From the NCBI RefSeq assembly GCF_008692605.1, contig NZ_LFCT01000014.1:62001-126000 (forward strand): DNA of 64,000 nucleotides. The letters are read 5' to 3'. Below the pieces are notes generated by a model, which did no database searches, was not told where the DNA came from, and worked only from the letters and a program-made list of their open reading frames with translations. The position numbers were made by a program, and so were the translations under genes. Source of the stretch: Sphingobium estronivorans. Its GTDB lineage: Bacteria > Pseudomonadota > Alphaproteobacteria > Sphingomonadales > Sphingomonadaceae. Of this stretch, positions 17,987 through 26,703 are shown piece by piece (position 1 is the stretch's first letter; the number at the start of each line of letters is the position of its first letter).

Positions 17987-18370
17987 TTATTTCGCCATTT
18001 TCTGCATCGGCTGGAATTTGCCAAGGCCGCAACTGGCTCCGCGCTGCAATCCGTTGGTCTGGTAGAGGACCGTGATGATGTCGACCGAGCAGAGTTGCGA
18101 CAGGCTGGTCTTGTACATGAAGCGCTTTTCGAAGCCCAGGCTGGGGCAGCTGTCGGGCAGCGTGTTCCTGTAGACCTGTCTGCCATTCATGATGAAATCG
18201 ATGGTGCGGTCGTCGCGGACGTCGGTGGACCGAATCGACGTGATCTGGACGCAGTCGACCGGCTTGCCGACGGGTACGAGATTATCGGGCGCGGACTTGG
18301 CAAGCGCTGGGCCCGCAACGCATGCCAGTGCCATGACCAGCGCGAGCCGATGGGTGCGATGGGTGGACAT
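17987..18370 (-). CDS. Periplasmic DUF6491-like protein
   Basis: Uncharacterised exported protein of 127 aa. The signal peptide is residues 1-24 (ALVMALACVAGPALA-K). The mature part has four cysteines in the order I associate with DUF6491: VDCVQI near residue 40, DSCPSLGF near 74, QLCSVD near 94 and ASCGLGKFQPM near 113. It is therefore probably disulfide-bonded. The family occurs in sphingomonads and other Proteobacteria and has no assigned function. It stands alone between nth and tRNA-Arg on the minus strand. Confidence 0.75.
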   Translation of the reverse strand: MSTHRTHRLALVMALACVAGPALAKSAPDNLVPVGKPVDCVQITSIRSTDVRDDRTIDFIMNGRQVYRNTLPDSCPSLGFEKRFMYKTSLSQLCSVDIITVLYQTNGLQRGASCGLGKFQPMQKMAK

Positions 18371-18465
18371 GATGTCTCTCCTTATAACTATAGGGATGAC
18401 GACGCGCTAACGCTTCATCCGTTATTTCGCTCCGTCTAGCATCGTTTGCCTGAACCGCACGATAA

Positions 18466-19116
18466 TCAGTTCGGCGTTCCGGGAGCCGGCGTCTTGGGCT
18501 TGAAGCGGCAGAGGTCAGCCACGATGCAGCGCCAGCATTCGGGCTTGCGCGCCTTGCACACATAGCGGCCATGCAGGATCAGCCAGTGATGCGCATCGCG
18601 GCGGAAGGGGCCGGGGACGCGCTTTTCCAGTTTCAGTTCCACCGCCAGCGGTGTCTTGCCGGGCGCAAGGCCGGTACGGTTGCCGACGCGGAAAATATGG
18701 GTGTCGACCGCGAATGCCTCCTGCCCGAAGGCGGTGTTGACGACGACATTGGCGGTCTTGCGCCCGACGCCGGGCAGGGTGGTCAATATGTCGCGATCCT
18801 GCGGCACTTCTCCATGAAAATCGCGGACCAGGATTTCCGACAGGGCGATGACGTTCTTTGCCTTCGCATTGAACAGGCCGATGGTTTTGATATGCTGTTT
18901 CAGGCCCTCTTCACCCAGGTCCACCATCTGCTGCGGCGTGTGGACGTCGCGGAACAGGGCGCGGGTCGCCTTGTTGACGCCGACATCGGTCGCCTGCGCC
19001 GACAACACGACCGCGACCAGAAGCTGATAGTCATTGCCATATTCCAGTTCCGTGCGCGGAGCCGGGTTGGCTTCGGCAAGGCGGCTGAAAAATTCGAAGA
19101 TCTGGTCCTTTTTCAC
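18466..19116 (-). CDS. nth: Endonuclease III
   Basis: Bifunctional DNA glycosylase/AP lyase for oxidised pyrimidines, 216 aa. The helix-hairpin-helix LPGVGRKTANVV lies at about residues 114-125 and carries the catalytic Lys; the catalytic Asp is in AVDTHIFRV near 140. The C-terminal 4Fe-4S loop is C-x6-C-x2-C-x5-C (CKARKPECWRCIVADLC). The start follows the dapB stop by only 4 nt, so dapB-nth is an operon. Confidence 0.97.
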   Translation of the reverse strand: MKKDQIFEFFSRLAEANPAPRTELEYGNDYQLLVAVVLSAQATDVGVNKATRALFRDVHTPQQMVDLGEEGLKQHIKTIGLFNAKAKNVIALSEILVRDFHGEVPQDRDILTTLPGVGRKTANVVVNTAFGQEAFAVDTHIFRVGNRTGLAPGKTPLAVELKLEKRVPGPFRRDAHHWLILHGRYVCKARKPECWRCIVADLCRFKPKTPAPGTPN

Positions 19117-19120
19117 GCGC

Positions 19121-19885
19121 TTAGAGGCCCAGAACGCCCTTCATGTCATAGCGGCCGATGGGCTGGCCGATCAGCCATTGCGCGCCCTTCACGGCGCCGC
19201 GTGCGAAGATGATGCGGCTTTCGGCGCGATGGCCGATCTCGATCCGCTCGCCTTCGGCGGCGAATATCACCTGATGGTCGCCGGCAACCGAACCGCCGCG
19301 CAATGCCGCGAAACCGATGGCGCCCTTGGCCCGTGCGCCGGTGATGCCGTCGCGGCCCCGTTCGCTATGATCGGCAAGGGTGATGCCGCGCCCGCGCGCC
19401 GCAGCTTCGCCCAGCAGCAGCGCAGTGCCGGATGGCGCGTCGACCTTGTGGCGATGGTGCATCTCGACGATCTCAATGTCCCAATCGTCGCCCAGGCGCG
19501 AGGCGGCCTGCTCCACCAGCGCCGCGAGCAGGTTGACGCCAAGCGAGGTGTTGCCGGTCTGGAGGATCGGGATATGCCTGGCGGCCTCGTCGATCAGGGC
19601 GTGATGCGCGGATTCAAGTCCGGTGGTGCCGATCAGGACCGGCTTCTGCGCGGCGATGCAGGCATCGAGATGGGGTGACAGCGCGCCGGGCACGGAAAAG
19701 TCGATCAGCACGTCGCTCGCCTCCGCCAGCGCGAGCGGGTCGGTCGTGATGGCGATGCCGGGAGCCAGTTCGCCCTCGGCGCTGCGATCGGTGCCTCCGG
19801 CGATGTTCAGCCCGGCTTCCTGCGCGATCTGCGCAATGGCGCGCCCCATGCGGCCTGCTGCCCCGAAAATGCCGATGCTGGTCAT
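19121..19885 (-). CDS. dapB: 4-hydroxy-tetrahydrodipicolinate reductase
   Basis: NAD(P)H-dependent reductase of the lysine/diaminopimelate pathway, 254 aa. The start ATG at 19885 has AAGGAAAG upstream on the minus strand; a longer frame reaching into cobB is antisense noise. Motifs are the Rossmann GIFGAAGRMGRAIAQ at residues 5-19, the IGTTG loop, the catalytic EMHHRHKVDAPSGTA near residue 145 (His pair and Lys), and the substrate loop with RGGSVAGDH. DAP feeds both lysine and peptidoglycan. Divergent from cobB with 84 bp between starts. Confidence 0.97.
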   Translation of the reverse strand: MTSIGIFGAAGRMGRAIAQIAQEAGLNIAGGTDRSAEGELAPGIAITTDPLALAEASDVLIDFSVPGALSPHLDACIAAQKPVLIGTTGLESAHHALIDEAARHIPILQTGNTSLGVNLLAALVEQAASRLGDDWDIEIVEMHHRHKVDAPSGTALLLGEAAARGRGITLADHSERGRDGITGARAKGAIGFAALRGGSVAGDHQVIFAAEGERIEIGHRAESRIIFARGAVKGAQWLIGQPIGRYDMKGVLGL

Positions 19886-19969
19886 GGTTCTTTCCTTCTT
19901 GTGTCCCGCTGGCCGATGCCAGAGCGGGGGGGCTTTGTCATCCCTTGGCGAACGGCTAGAGAGGCAAGG

Positions 19970-20668
19970 ATGGACGACATTCGCAACATCGTGATCCTGA
20001 CCGGCGCGGGAATCTCCGCCGAGAGCGGCCTTGCGACCTTTCGCGGGCCGGACGGGCTGTGGGAAGGACATCGGGTCGAGGATGTCTGCACGCCCGAAGC
20101 CCTGGCGCGCGATGCGGCGCTGGTGCACCGCTTCTATGACGAGCGGCGGGCGAAGCTGGCGGAGGTGACGCCCAATGCCGCGCATGAGGCACTGGCAGCT
20201 CTGGACGCGCAGTGGCCGGGAGAATTGCTGATCGTTACGCAGAATGTCGACGACCTGCATGAGCGGGCGGGCGCCAAACGGCTCATCCACATGCATGGGG
20301 AATTGCAGTCGGCGCTTTGCGCGGCTTGCGGAAAGGCGATCCGCTGGATGGAAAGCTTGCCGCCGGCGTCCGTTTGCGATGCGTGCGGGCGCCCCCATTT
20401 GCGGCCGGACATCGTGTTTTTCGGTGAAATGCCCTACGAGATGGATGCCATCGACGCGGCTTTGCGGCGGGCCGACCTGTTCGTGTCCGTGGGAACCTCC
20501 GGGGCGGTCTATCCAGCGGCGGGGTTCGTACAGACGGCGCTTCATGCAGGGGCGCGGACGCTGGAGCTTAATCTGGAGCCTTCGGCCGGGAGTTTCTATT
20601 TCGAGGAAAGCCGCATGGGACCGGCGAGCGAATTGGTGCCAGCATTGGTTCGGGATTTGCTGGCATGA
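19970..20668 (+). CDS. cobB: Sir2 family NAD-dependent protein deacylase
   Basis: Class III (sirtuin-type) deacylase of 232 aa. The start MDDIRNIVILTGAGISAESG is used because it begins just before the NAD-binding GAGISAESG, and AGAGAGG lies upstream. Further motifs: TQNVDDLHERAG near residue 87, HMHGEL with the catalytic His, a zinc site made of two CxxC pairs (CAAC near 115 and CDAC near 136), RPDIVFFGE and VGTSGAVYPAA. The HERAGA and R-P-D-I-V-F-F-G-E pattern resembles class III sirtuins, which can remove succinyl groups as well as acetyl. Targets are not deducible. Confidence 0.93.
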   Translation: MDDIRNIVILTGAGISAESGLATFRGPDGLWEGHRVEDVCTPEALARDAALVHRFYDERRAKLAEVTPNAAHEALAALDAQWPGELLIVTQNVDDLHERAGAKRLIHMHGELQSALCAACGKAIRWMESLPPASVCDACGRPHLRPDIVFFGEMPYEMDAIDAALRRADLFVSVGTSGAVYPAAGFVQTALHAGARTLELNLEPSAGSFYFEESRMGPASELVPALVRDLLA

Positions 20669-20751
20669 CGGGCCATGCGCGAAGGTTCGCGCGGAGGCCC
20701 TGACGTCGCATGATCCGAATCGCTTCAGCGGTGCATTTCAGCCGATGTCGA

Positions 20752-20943
20752 TCAGCGGGGCGGAAGTTCCGGGGGAGCGCGGTCGGGCTGATCGAAATCG
20801 GGCCTGGCCGGCACGATTTCCGGCGGCTCATTGGCGGGCGTCTCTTCGGGCGTCGCGGGGGCCGGGGTTTCCGGGGGGGACTGCGGCTCGATGATGTCGG
20901 GCGGCGGTACGCCGTCGGGGGTGGGAGCGGGTTGGGTGGCCAT
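20752..20943 (-). CDS. Small proline-rich uncharacterised protein
   Basis: A 63-aa ORF with a very good ribosome site (AGGAGA, 7 nt before the ATG at 20943). The product is almost wholly Pro, Glu, Ala and Asp (repeated PPE/PAP/PET units such as PPPDIIEPQSPPETPAPATPEE). It is predicted to be acidic and disordered, without signal peptide or membrane segment. I recognise no family; similar short Pro-rich ORFs occur near this position in sphingomonads from memory only. It lies between cobB and the tRNA-Leu promoter on the opposite strand. Confidence 0.5.
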   Translation of the reverse strand: MATQPAPTPDGVPPPDIIEPQSPPETPAPATPEETPANEPPEIVPARPDFDQPDRAPPELPPR

Positions 20944-21000
20944 GGCTGTTTCTCCTCTTTAAAGAGGTACGCGCGGCTTGCGGCAGGGTTCCGAAGCGAG

Positions 21001-21020
21001 TTATCCACCGGTTGTCCACA
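21001..21020 (+). promoter_or_regulatory. Pair of DnaA-box-like 9-mers
   Basis: TTATCCACC (21001-21009) and TTGTCCACA (21012-21020) are direct repeats, each one mismatch from the DnaA consensus TTATCCACA. They lie 65 bp upstream of tRNA-Leu, immediately before a TTGACC element at about 21024. Confidence 0.45.
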
Positions 21021-21085
21021 GGCTTGACCCTCGGCCCTTGCTTCGGGGCACGCTTTTCTCTATGCCGCGCCGACCGGCGACCGAT

Positions 21086-21170
21086 GCGGGCGTGGCGAAA
21101 TTGGTAGACGCGCCAGATTTAGGTTCTGGTATCGCAAGATGTGGGGGTTCGAGTCCCTTCGCCCGCACCA
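21086..21170 (+). tRNA. tRNA-Leu (anticodon TAG)
   Basis: An 85-nt class II tRNA. The acceptor stem is GCGGGCG/CGCCCGC with discriminator A and an encoded CCA. The anticodon arm is CCAGA-TTTAGGT-TCTGG (anticodon TAG), there is a long variable arm (TATCGCAAGATG), and the T loop is TTCGAGT. It lies 67 bp before tig on the same strand. Confidence 0.95.
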
Positions 21171-21237
21171 GTGCGCCAGACTGATGGATGCGCAGGCGCC
21201 AACGAAATTCAGCTGAAGAAAGCGTTTGAGAGAAGAG

Positions 21238-22848
21238 ATGCAGACTGTTGAGACGTTGAACGAGGGGCTGAAGCGCGCCTACACCGTGACCATCACGTCG
21301 AAGGACATCGACGCCCGCGTGGAAAAGGAAGTGGCCGCGATCGCGCCGCAGGTTCGCATGCCCGGCTTTCGTCCTGGCAAGGTGCCCGCCAACCTCGTCA
21401 AGAAGATGCACGGCGAATCGTTGCAGCGCGACGCGCTGAACAGCTCGATTCAGGACAGCATCCAGAAGCTGATCGCCGACAACAAGCTGCGTCCCGCGAT
21501 GCAGCCGTCCGTCGAACTGGATGAAGGCTTTGAATTCGGCAAGGATGCCGAGATCAAGGTTGCGCTGGAGGTGCTGCCCGAAATCGCCGCGCCGAGCGTC
21601 GAAGGCCTGAAGCTGGAGCGCCTTACCGTCGAAGTCGCCGACGCCCAGGTGGATGAAGCCGCCGGCCGCATCGCGACCCAGCAGGGCGCTCTGGAAGAGC
21701 ATGCCGCCAGCCACAAGGCGAAGGACGGCGACACGCTGTCCATCGATTTCGTCGGCAAGATCGACGGCGAAGCCTTTGAAGGCGGCTCGGCCGAAGATGT
21801 GAAGCTGAAGATCGGCGCAGGCCAGTTCATTCCCGGCTTCGAAGAGCAGCTGGCCGGGGTCAAGAAGGGTGAGGAAAAGGTCATCGCCGTGACCTTCCCC
21901 GAAGATTATGGCGCGGCGCACCTCGCCGGCAAGGAAGCGACCTTCGACATCACCGTCAAGGCGATCCTGAACGCCGACAAGCCCAAGCTGGACGATGATT
22001 TCGCCAAGTCGCTGGGTCTGGAAGGTCTGGACAAGCTCAAGGAACTGCTGAAGGGCCAGATCGAGCAGGAACATAATGGCCTGACCCGCACCTATATGAA
22101 GCGCAAGCTGCTCGACCAGCTCGCCGCTTCGCACGATTTCGACGTGCCGCCGAGCATGGTGGAAGCCGAGTTCAACCAGATCTGGGCGCAGCTTCAGCAT
22201 GAAGCCGGGCATGAGGAAGATCCGGAAGCGGCGCTGGCCGAAATGGAAGCGGAAAAGGAAGATTATCGCGGTATCGCCGTGCGCCGCGTCCGCCTGGGCC
22301 TGTTGCTGTCGGAAATCGGTCAGGCGAATGGCGTGGTCGTGTCGGAACAGGAAATGAACCGCCTGATCATGCAGGCTGCCCAGCAGTACAGCCCCCAGGA
22401 TCGCGAGCGCTTCGTGCAGTATGTCCGTCAGGACCCGATGGCCGCCGCCCAGCTGCGCGCGCCGCTCTATGAGGACAAGGTTGTCGACTTCCTGTTCGAC
22501 AAGGCCGAGATCACCGACCGCGCCGTCAGCCGTGAAGAGCTGGAAGCCGCTATCGAAGCCGAAGATGGCGATCTGAAGCCGCACGTCCATGGCCCGGGTT
22601 GCGGTCACGATCATGATCATGACGAGAAGCCCAAGGCGAAGAAGGCTGCTGCCAAGAAGAAGGTAGAGGCGGACGACGCCGCTCCGGCTGCTGAAGCGGA
22701 AGTTGCCGAAGAGGCGCCCGCCAAAAAGGCCCCGGCCAAGAAGGCGGCCGCCAAGAAGAGCGAGACCGTTGCTGAGGACGCTGCGGCCGAGGACAAGCCC
22801 AAGGCCAAGAAGGCTCCTGCCAAGAAGGCTGCCGCCAAGGCTGAATAA
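21238..22848 (+). CDS. tig: Trigger factor with an extended His- and Lys/Ala-rich tail
   Basis: Ribosome-bound chaperone and peptidyl-prolyl isomerase, 536 aa from ATG 21238. Domains: the ribosome-binding N-domain with the signature MPGFRPGKVP near residue 41, the FKBP-type PPIase (DGDTLSIDFVGKIDGEAFEGG, about 162-182), and the helical C-domain up to about 440. It is about 100 residues longer than E. coli Tig (432). The extra tail has a His-rich patch (HVHGPGCGHDHDHDEK) followed by histone-H1-like KAKKAAAKKK and KKAPAKKAAAKK repeats to the stop. Terminator directly downstream; tRNA-Leu upstream. Confidence 0.96.
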   Translation: MQTVETLNEGLKRAYTVTITSKDIDARVEKEVAAIAPQVRMPGFRPGKVPANLVKKMHGESLQRDALNSSIQDSIQKLIADNKLRPAMQPSVELDEGFEFGKDAEIKVALEVLPEIAAPSVEGLKLERLTVEVADAQVDEAAGRIATQQGALEEHAASHKAKDGDTLSIDFVGKIDGEAFEGGSAEDVKLKIGAGQFIPGFEEQLAGVKKGEEKVIAVTFPEDYGAAHLAGKEATFDITVKAILNADKPKLDDDFAKSLGLEGLDKLKELLKGQIEQEHNGLTRTYMKRKLLDQLAASHDFDVPPSMVEAEFNQIWAQLQHEAGHEEDPEAALAEMEAEKEDYRGIAVRRVRLGLLLSEIGQANGVVVSEQEMNRLIMQAAQQYSPQDRERFVQYVRQDPMAAAQLRAPLYEDKVVDFLFDKAEITDRAVSREELEAAIEAEDGDLKPHVHGPGCGHDHDHDEKPKAKKAAAKKKVEADDAAPAAEAEVAEEAPAKKAPAKKAAAKKSETVAEDAAAEDKPKAKKAPAKKAAAKAE

Positions 22849-22870
22849 GACCCTTTCGGTCTGACTGGAT

Positions 22871-22905
22871 AAGCGCCCGGCTTCGTCAGGAAGCCCGGGC
22901 GCTTT
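22871..22905 (+). terminator. Rho-independent terminator after tig
   Basis: AAGCGCCCG-GCTTC pairs across GTCA with GGAAGC-CCGGGCGCTT, giving a stem of about 14 bp followed by TTTCAT. It begins 22 bp after the tig stop. Confidence 0.8.
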
Positions 22906-23009
22906 TCATATTCCCGCGCTTTTCATTTCGGTTCTGGCATGGCAGACGAAATATTAATCAGGTCCGTTCATGTCGACAGGGGGCAGGGCGCCAAAAAGGT
23001 TTGTGGTCG

Positions 23010-23987
23010 ATGAAGGAATTTCCGGCAGTGGACAGCGGGATGGGGATTGCCGCGCCGCGGATCGCGGTCATTCTGCCCTGCTATAATGAAGCGGGCGCCA
23101 TCGTGCAGACGGTGCAGGATTTCCGTCGCGCGCTGCCTTCGGCGGAAATCTACGTCTTCGACAATAACAGCACTGACGGCAGCCGCGAACTGGCGGCCGG
23201 GGCAGGGGCCGTTGTTCGTCGCGTTTCGCAACAGGGCAAGGGCCATGTCGTGCGCCGCATGTTCGCGGATGTGGATGCGGACATCTATATCATGGCCGAT
23301 GGTGACGCGACCTATGAGGCCGCCGCCGCGCCCAGGATGGTCGCGGCCATGCTGGGCGACAATCTCGACATGGTCGTCGGTTCGCGCAAGAGCGAGATCG
23401 AAGAGGCCTATCGGCGGGGGCATCGTTTCGGCAACTGGGCGCTGACCAGCTTGTTGAAGCAGCTGTTCGGGCGCAGTTTCACCGATATTCTTTCGGGCTA
23501 CCGCGTCTTTTCCCGGCGTTTCGTGAAGAGCTTCCCCGTTCTTTCCGCCGGTTTCGAGATCGAGACGGAAATCAGCGTTCACGCGCTGGAACTTGCCATG
23601 CCCGTGGCGGAGGTCGTCACCGCTTATGGCGCGCGGCCGGAAGGCTCGGTGAGCAAGCTCAGCACCTATCGTGACGGCTGGCGCATCCTGCGGACGATCA
23701 TCACCCTTTACCGTATCGAGCGGCCGATCCTGTTCTTCGGACTGATCGCCGCATTGCTGGCGGCGGCGGGGCTGGTTCTGGCGGCGCCGCTGATCCTGAC
23801 CTATATGCAAACCGGTCTGGTGCCGCGCTTTCCCACGGCCATATTGGTGACCGGCCTCATGATTCTCGCCACGCTTTCGGGAATGTGCGGGCTGATCCTC
23901 GATACCGTCGTGCGCGGGCGGCGGGAGGTCCGGCGGCTTGCCTATCTGGCCTTCAAGGCGCCGGCCGATTTTGCCCGGCGCGACTGA
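23010..23987 (+). CDS. Family 2 glycosyltransferase with C-terminal membrane anchor
   Basis: GT-A fold transferase of 325 aa. The N-terminal strand VILPCYNEAGAIVQTVQ is at about residues 17-33, FDNNSTDGS near 55, and the metal-binding ADGDATYE (DxD-type) near 100. SGYRVFSRRFVKSFP and GFEIETEISVHAL follow in the mid-protein. Two TM helices lie near the C-terminus (ILFFGLIAALLAAAGLVLA and PTAILVTGLMILATLSGMC), followed by a cytoplasmic tail. This layout resembles dolichol/undecaprenyl-phosphate sugar transferases (DPM1/GtrB-like), so a lipid-linked sugar donor is a reasonable guess. The acceptor is unknown. It sits between tig and clpP and has its own start at ATG 23010 (TTG 23001 possible). 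Confidence 0.85.
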   Translation: MKEFPAVDSGMGIAAPRIAVILPCYNEAGAIVQTVQDFRRALPSAEIYVFDNNSTDGSRELAAGAGAVVRRVSQQGKGHVVRRMFADVDADIYIMADGDATYEAAAAPRMVAAMLGDNLDMVVGSRKSEIEEAYRRGHRFGNWALTSLLKQLFGRSFTDILSGYRVFSRRFVKSFPVLSAGFEIETEISVHALELAMPVAEVVTAYGARPEGSVSKLSTYRDGWRILRTIITLYRIERPILFFGLIAALLAAAGLVLAAPLILTYMQTGLVPRFPTAILVTGLMILATLSGMCGLILDTVVRGRREVRRLAYLAFKAPADFARRD

Positions 23988-24011
23988 CCGGACCCTAGCG
24001 TTTCACGCGAC

Positions 24012-24043
24012 CCCTTGAACGATCTGTCTTTTGTCCCGATGTA
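24012..24043 (+). promoter_or_regulatory. Candidate RpoH (sigma32) promoter of clpP
   Basis: CCCTTGAA (24012-24019), a 15-nt spacer, then CCCGATGTA (24035-24043). This differs from the heat-shock consensus (CCCTTGAA - N13-17 - CCCCATnTA) at one of the specified -10 positions. It lies 35 bp before the clpP start. Confidence 0.75.
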
Positions 24044-24077
24044 GGGTTGGGCAAAAGCAACACCCTGAAAGAGCAAA

Positions 24078-24713
24078 ATGACCGATATCATGTCCGATCC
24101 CATGGCCGCTCTGGTCCCCATCGTCATCGAACAGTCGAACCGGGGCGAGCGCAGCTTCGATATTTATTCACGCCTGTTGCGCGAGCGGATCATCTTCGTG
24201 ACCGGGCAGGTCGAGGATCACATGGCCTCGCTGATCGTCGCCCAGTTGCTGTTCCTTGAGTCGGAAAACCCGAAGAAGGACATCTGGATGTACATCAACT
24301 CGCCCGGCGGCGTGGTGACGTCCGGCATGGCGATCCACGATACGATGAAATATATCCGTCCGCAGGTCGGCACGGTCTGCATCGGCCAGGCGGCTTCGAT
24401 GGGCAGTTTCCTGCTCGCCGCCGGGGAGCCGGGGAAGCGCATCGCGCTCAGCAACGCGCGCATCATGGTGCATCAGCCTTCGGGCGGCGCGCAGGGCATG
24501 GCCTCCGACATCGAGATCCAGGCGAAGGAGATCCTGCGAATCCGCAGCCGCCTGAACAATCTCTATGTTCAATATACCGGCCGTTCGCTGGAGGAAGTGG
24601 AACGGGCGATGGACCGCGACACTTTCCTAGAGGCGGAGGAAGCCAAGGCGTTCGGTCTGGTCGATGAAGTGTTCGACCGCCGCCCGGCGCTGCCGGAAAC
24701 GACCGAAGGCTAA
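24078..24713 (+). CDS. clpP: ATP-dependent Clp protease proteolytic subunit
   Basis: Serine peptidase that forms the double-heptameric ClpP chamber, 211 aa. Catalytic Ser is in [12 protein letters not shown] near residue 106 and His in HQPSGGAQG near 131; the Asp follows in the region after [10 protein letters not shown]. The N-terminal axial-loop region is [25 protein letters not shown]-like. It works with the ClpX ATPase encoded 132 bp downstream. A heat-shock-type promoter precedes it. An 8-bp inverted repeat with a long loop (24730-24764) lies between clpP and clpX; I do not call it a terminator. Confidence 0.98.
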   Translation: MTDIMSDPMAALVPIVIEQSNRGERSFDIYSRLLRERIIFVTGQVEDHMASLIVAQLLFLESENPKKDIWMYINSPGGVVTSGMAIHDTMKYIRPQVGTVCIGQAASMGSFLLAAGEPGKRIALSNARIMVHQPSGGAQGMASDIEIQAKEILRIRSRLNNLYVQYTGRSLEEVERAMDRDTFLEAEEAKAFGLVDEVFDRRPALPETTEG

Positions 24714-24845
24714 AACAGAGGTTTACCGCACGCGCCCTTTTCTCCCCTTGTGAAACGGGCGCGTCGCGGTCTAGGATGATCCTAGGACCACCATATCCCT
24801 CGGGCGGGCGACTGTTCGCCTGAAAGAGGGAAGAGAGATTGGCGA

Positions 24846-26114
<1,269 letters not shown>

Positions 26115-26140
26115 CCGGAACTCATTAAGCATTAGAAATA

Positions 26141-26171
26141 AAAGGGCCGGCGAAATTCGTCGGCCCTTTTT
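26141..26171 (+). terminator. Rho-independent terminator after clpX
   Basis: AAAGGGCCG (26141-26149) pairs with CGGCCCTTT (26161-26169), with inner GAA/TTC pairing and a following TTT run. Confidence 0.8.
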
Positions 26172-26177
26172 GCTATG

Positions 26178-26271
26178 TTGTGCCATCGCACAAAATTTTG
26201 CGGCGCAAAATTATATTACTGTAAAATTCCTGCATCACGAAAAAATGAATTAAATCGAATAGATAATTCGA
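26178..26271. repeat. AT-rich island with three perfect short dyads
   Basis: Between the clpX terminator and the decayed receptor fragment the base composition turns AT-rich. Three perfect inverted repeats lie within 94 bp: TTGTGC-CATC-GCACAA (26178-26193), AATTTTGC-GGC-GCAAAATT (26194-26212, immediately adjacent) and TCGAAT-AGATA-ATTCGA (26255-26271). No open frame of note. They could be old operators, an element end or recombination scars; the sequence alone does not decide. Confidence 0.6.
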
Positions 26272-26703
26272 ATTCTCAGCGGTTTCGGCGGCGACGCCGC
26301 TCTGTGTCACGGCAATGCGGGGGCCTGGACCTTCGATACGATTGACGGATTCCAGAACAAGCATGCGGCCAATTTCGTCTACAGCAATGCCAACACCGGC
26401 AATCCCAGCGACGCGGCGGTCAACTTCCATTATATGAGCTATGCCCTCGGCCTGCAGGACCGCTGGCCGTCCGCGCTACATCTCAATCGACGGCACCGCG
26501 CTATCCGACATTATCCTAACCAATTTCGACAAGGGCCGTTCCTATGCCGGTACCGTGCGTTTCGACAAGTCGTTCAATTTCGGTCTGGCGATCAGCGCCG
26601 CCTATAGCTGACAGGATGTGAAGGACAATGCGGCGGCCACCTCTTCGCAGGCAACCTCGCTGTATCGCTACACCGTCTTCGCCGATCCCAACCCGTCGGC
26701 CTC
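26272..26703 (+). pseudogene. Decayed fragment of a TonB-dependent receptor (Oar-like)
   Basis: Two consecutive reading frames give receptor-like barrel sequence. The first (26281 to about 26455) reads GFGGDAALCHGNAGAW...NPSDAAVNFHYMSYALGLQ. The second, shifted by one frame (about 26465-26703), reads RPRYISIDGTALSDIILTN, then FDKGRSYAGTVRFDKSFNFG, and contains TGA at 26609 where the family usually has a codon before QDVKDN. It continues ATSSQATSLYRYTVFADPNPS up to the mtgA stop codon. The FDKGRSY, AYS-QDVKD and FADPN stretches are typical of large sphingomonad TonB receptors. The N-terminal plug, TonB box and C-terminal strand are missing. No start codon or ribosome site is evident. Confidence 0.65.

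Noticed and set aside
24730-24764. 8-bp inverted repeat ACGCGCCC/GGGCGCGT between clpP and clpX
   Set aside because: The 19-nt loop and absence of a T run make it a poor terminator; clpP-clpX read-through is expected.
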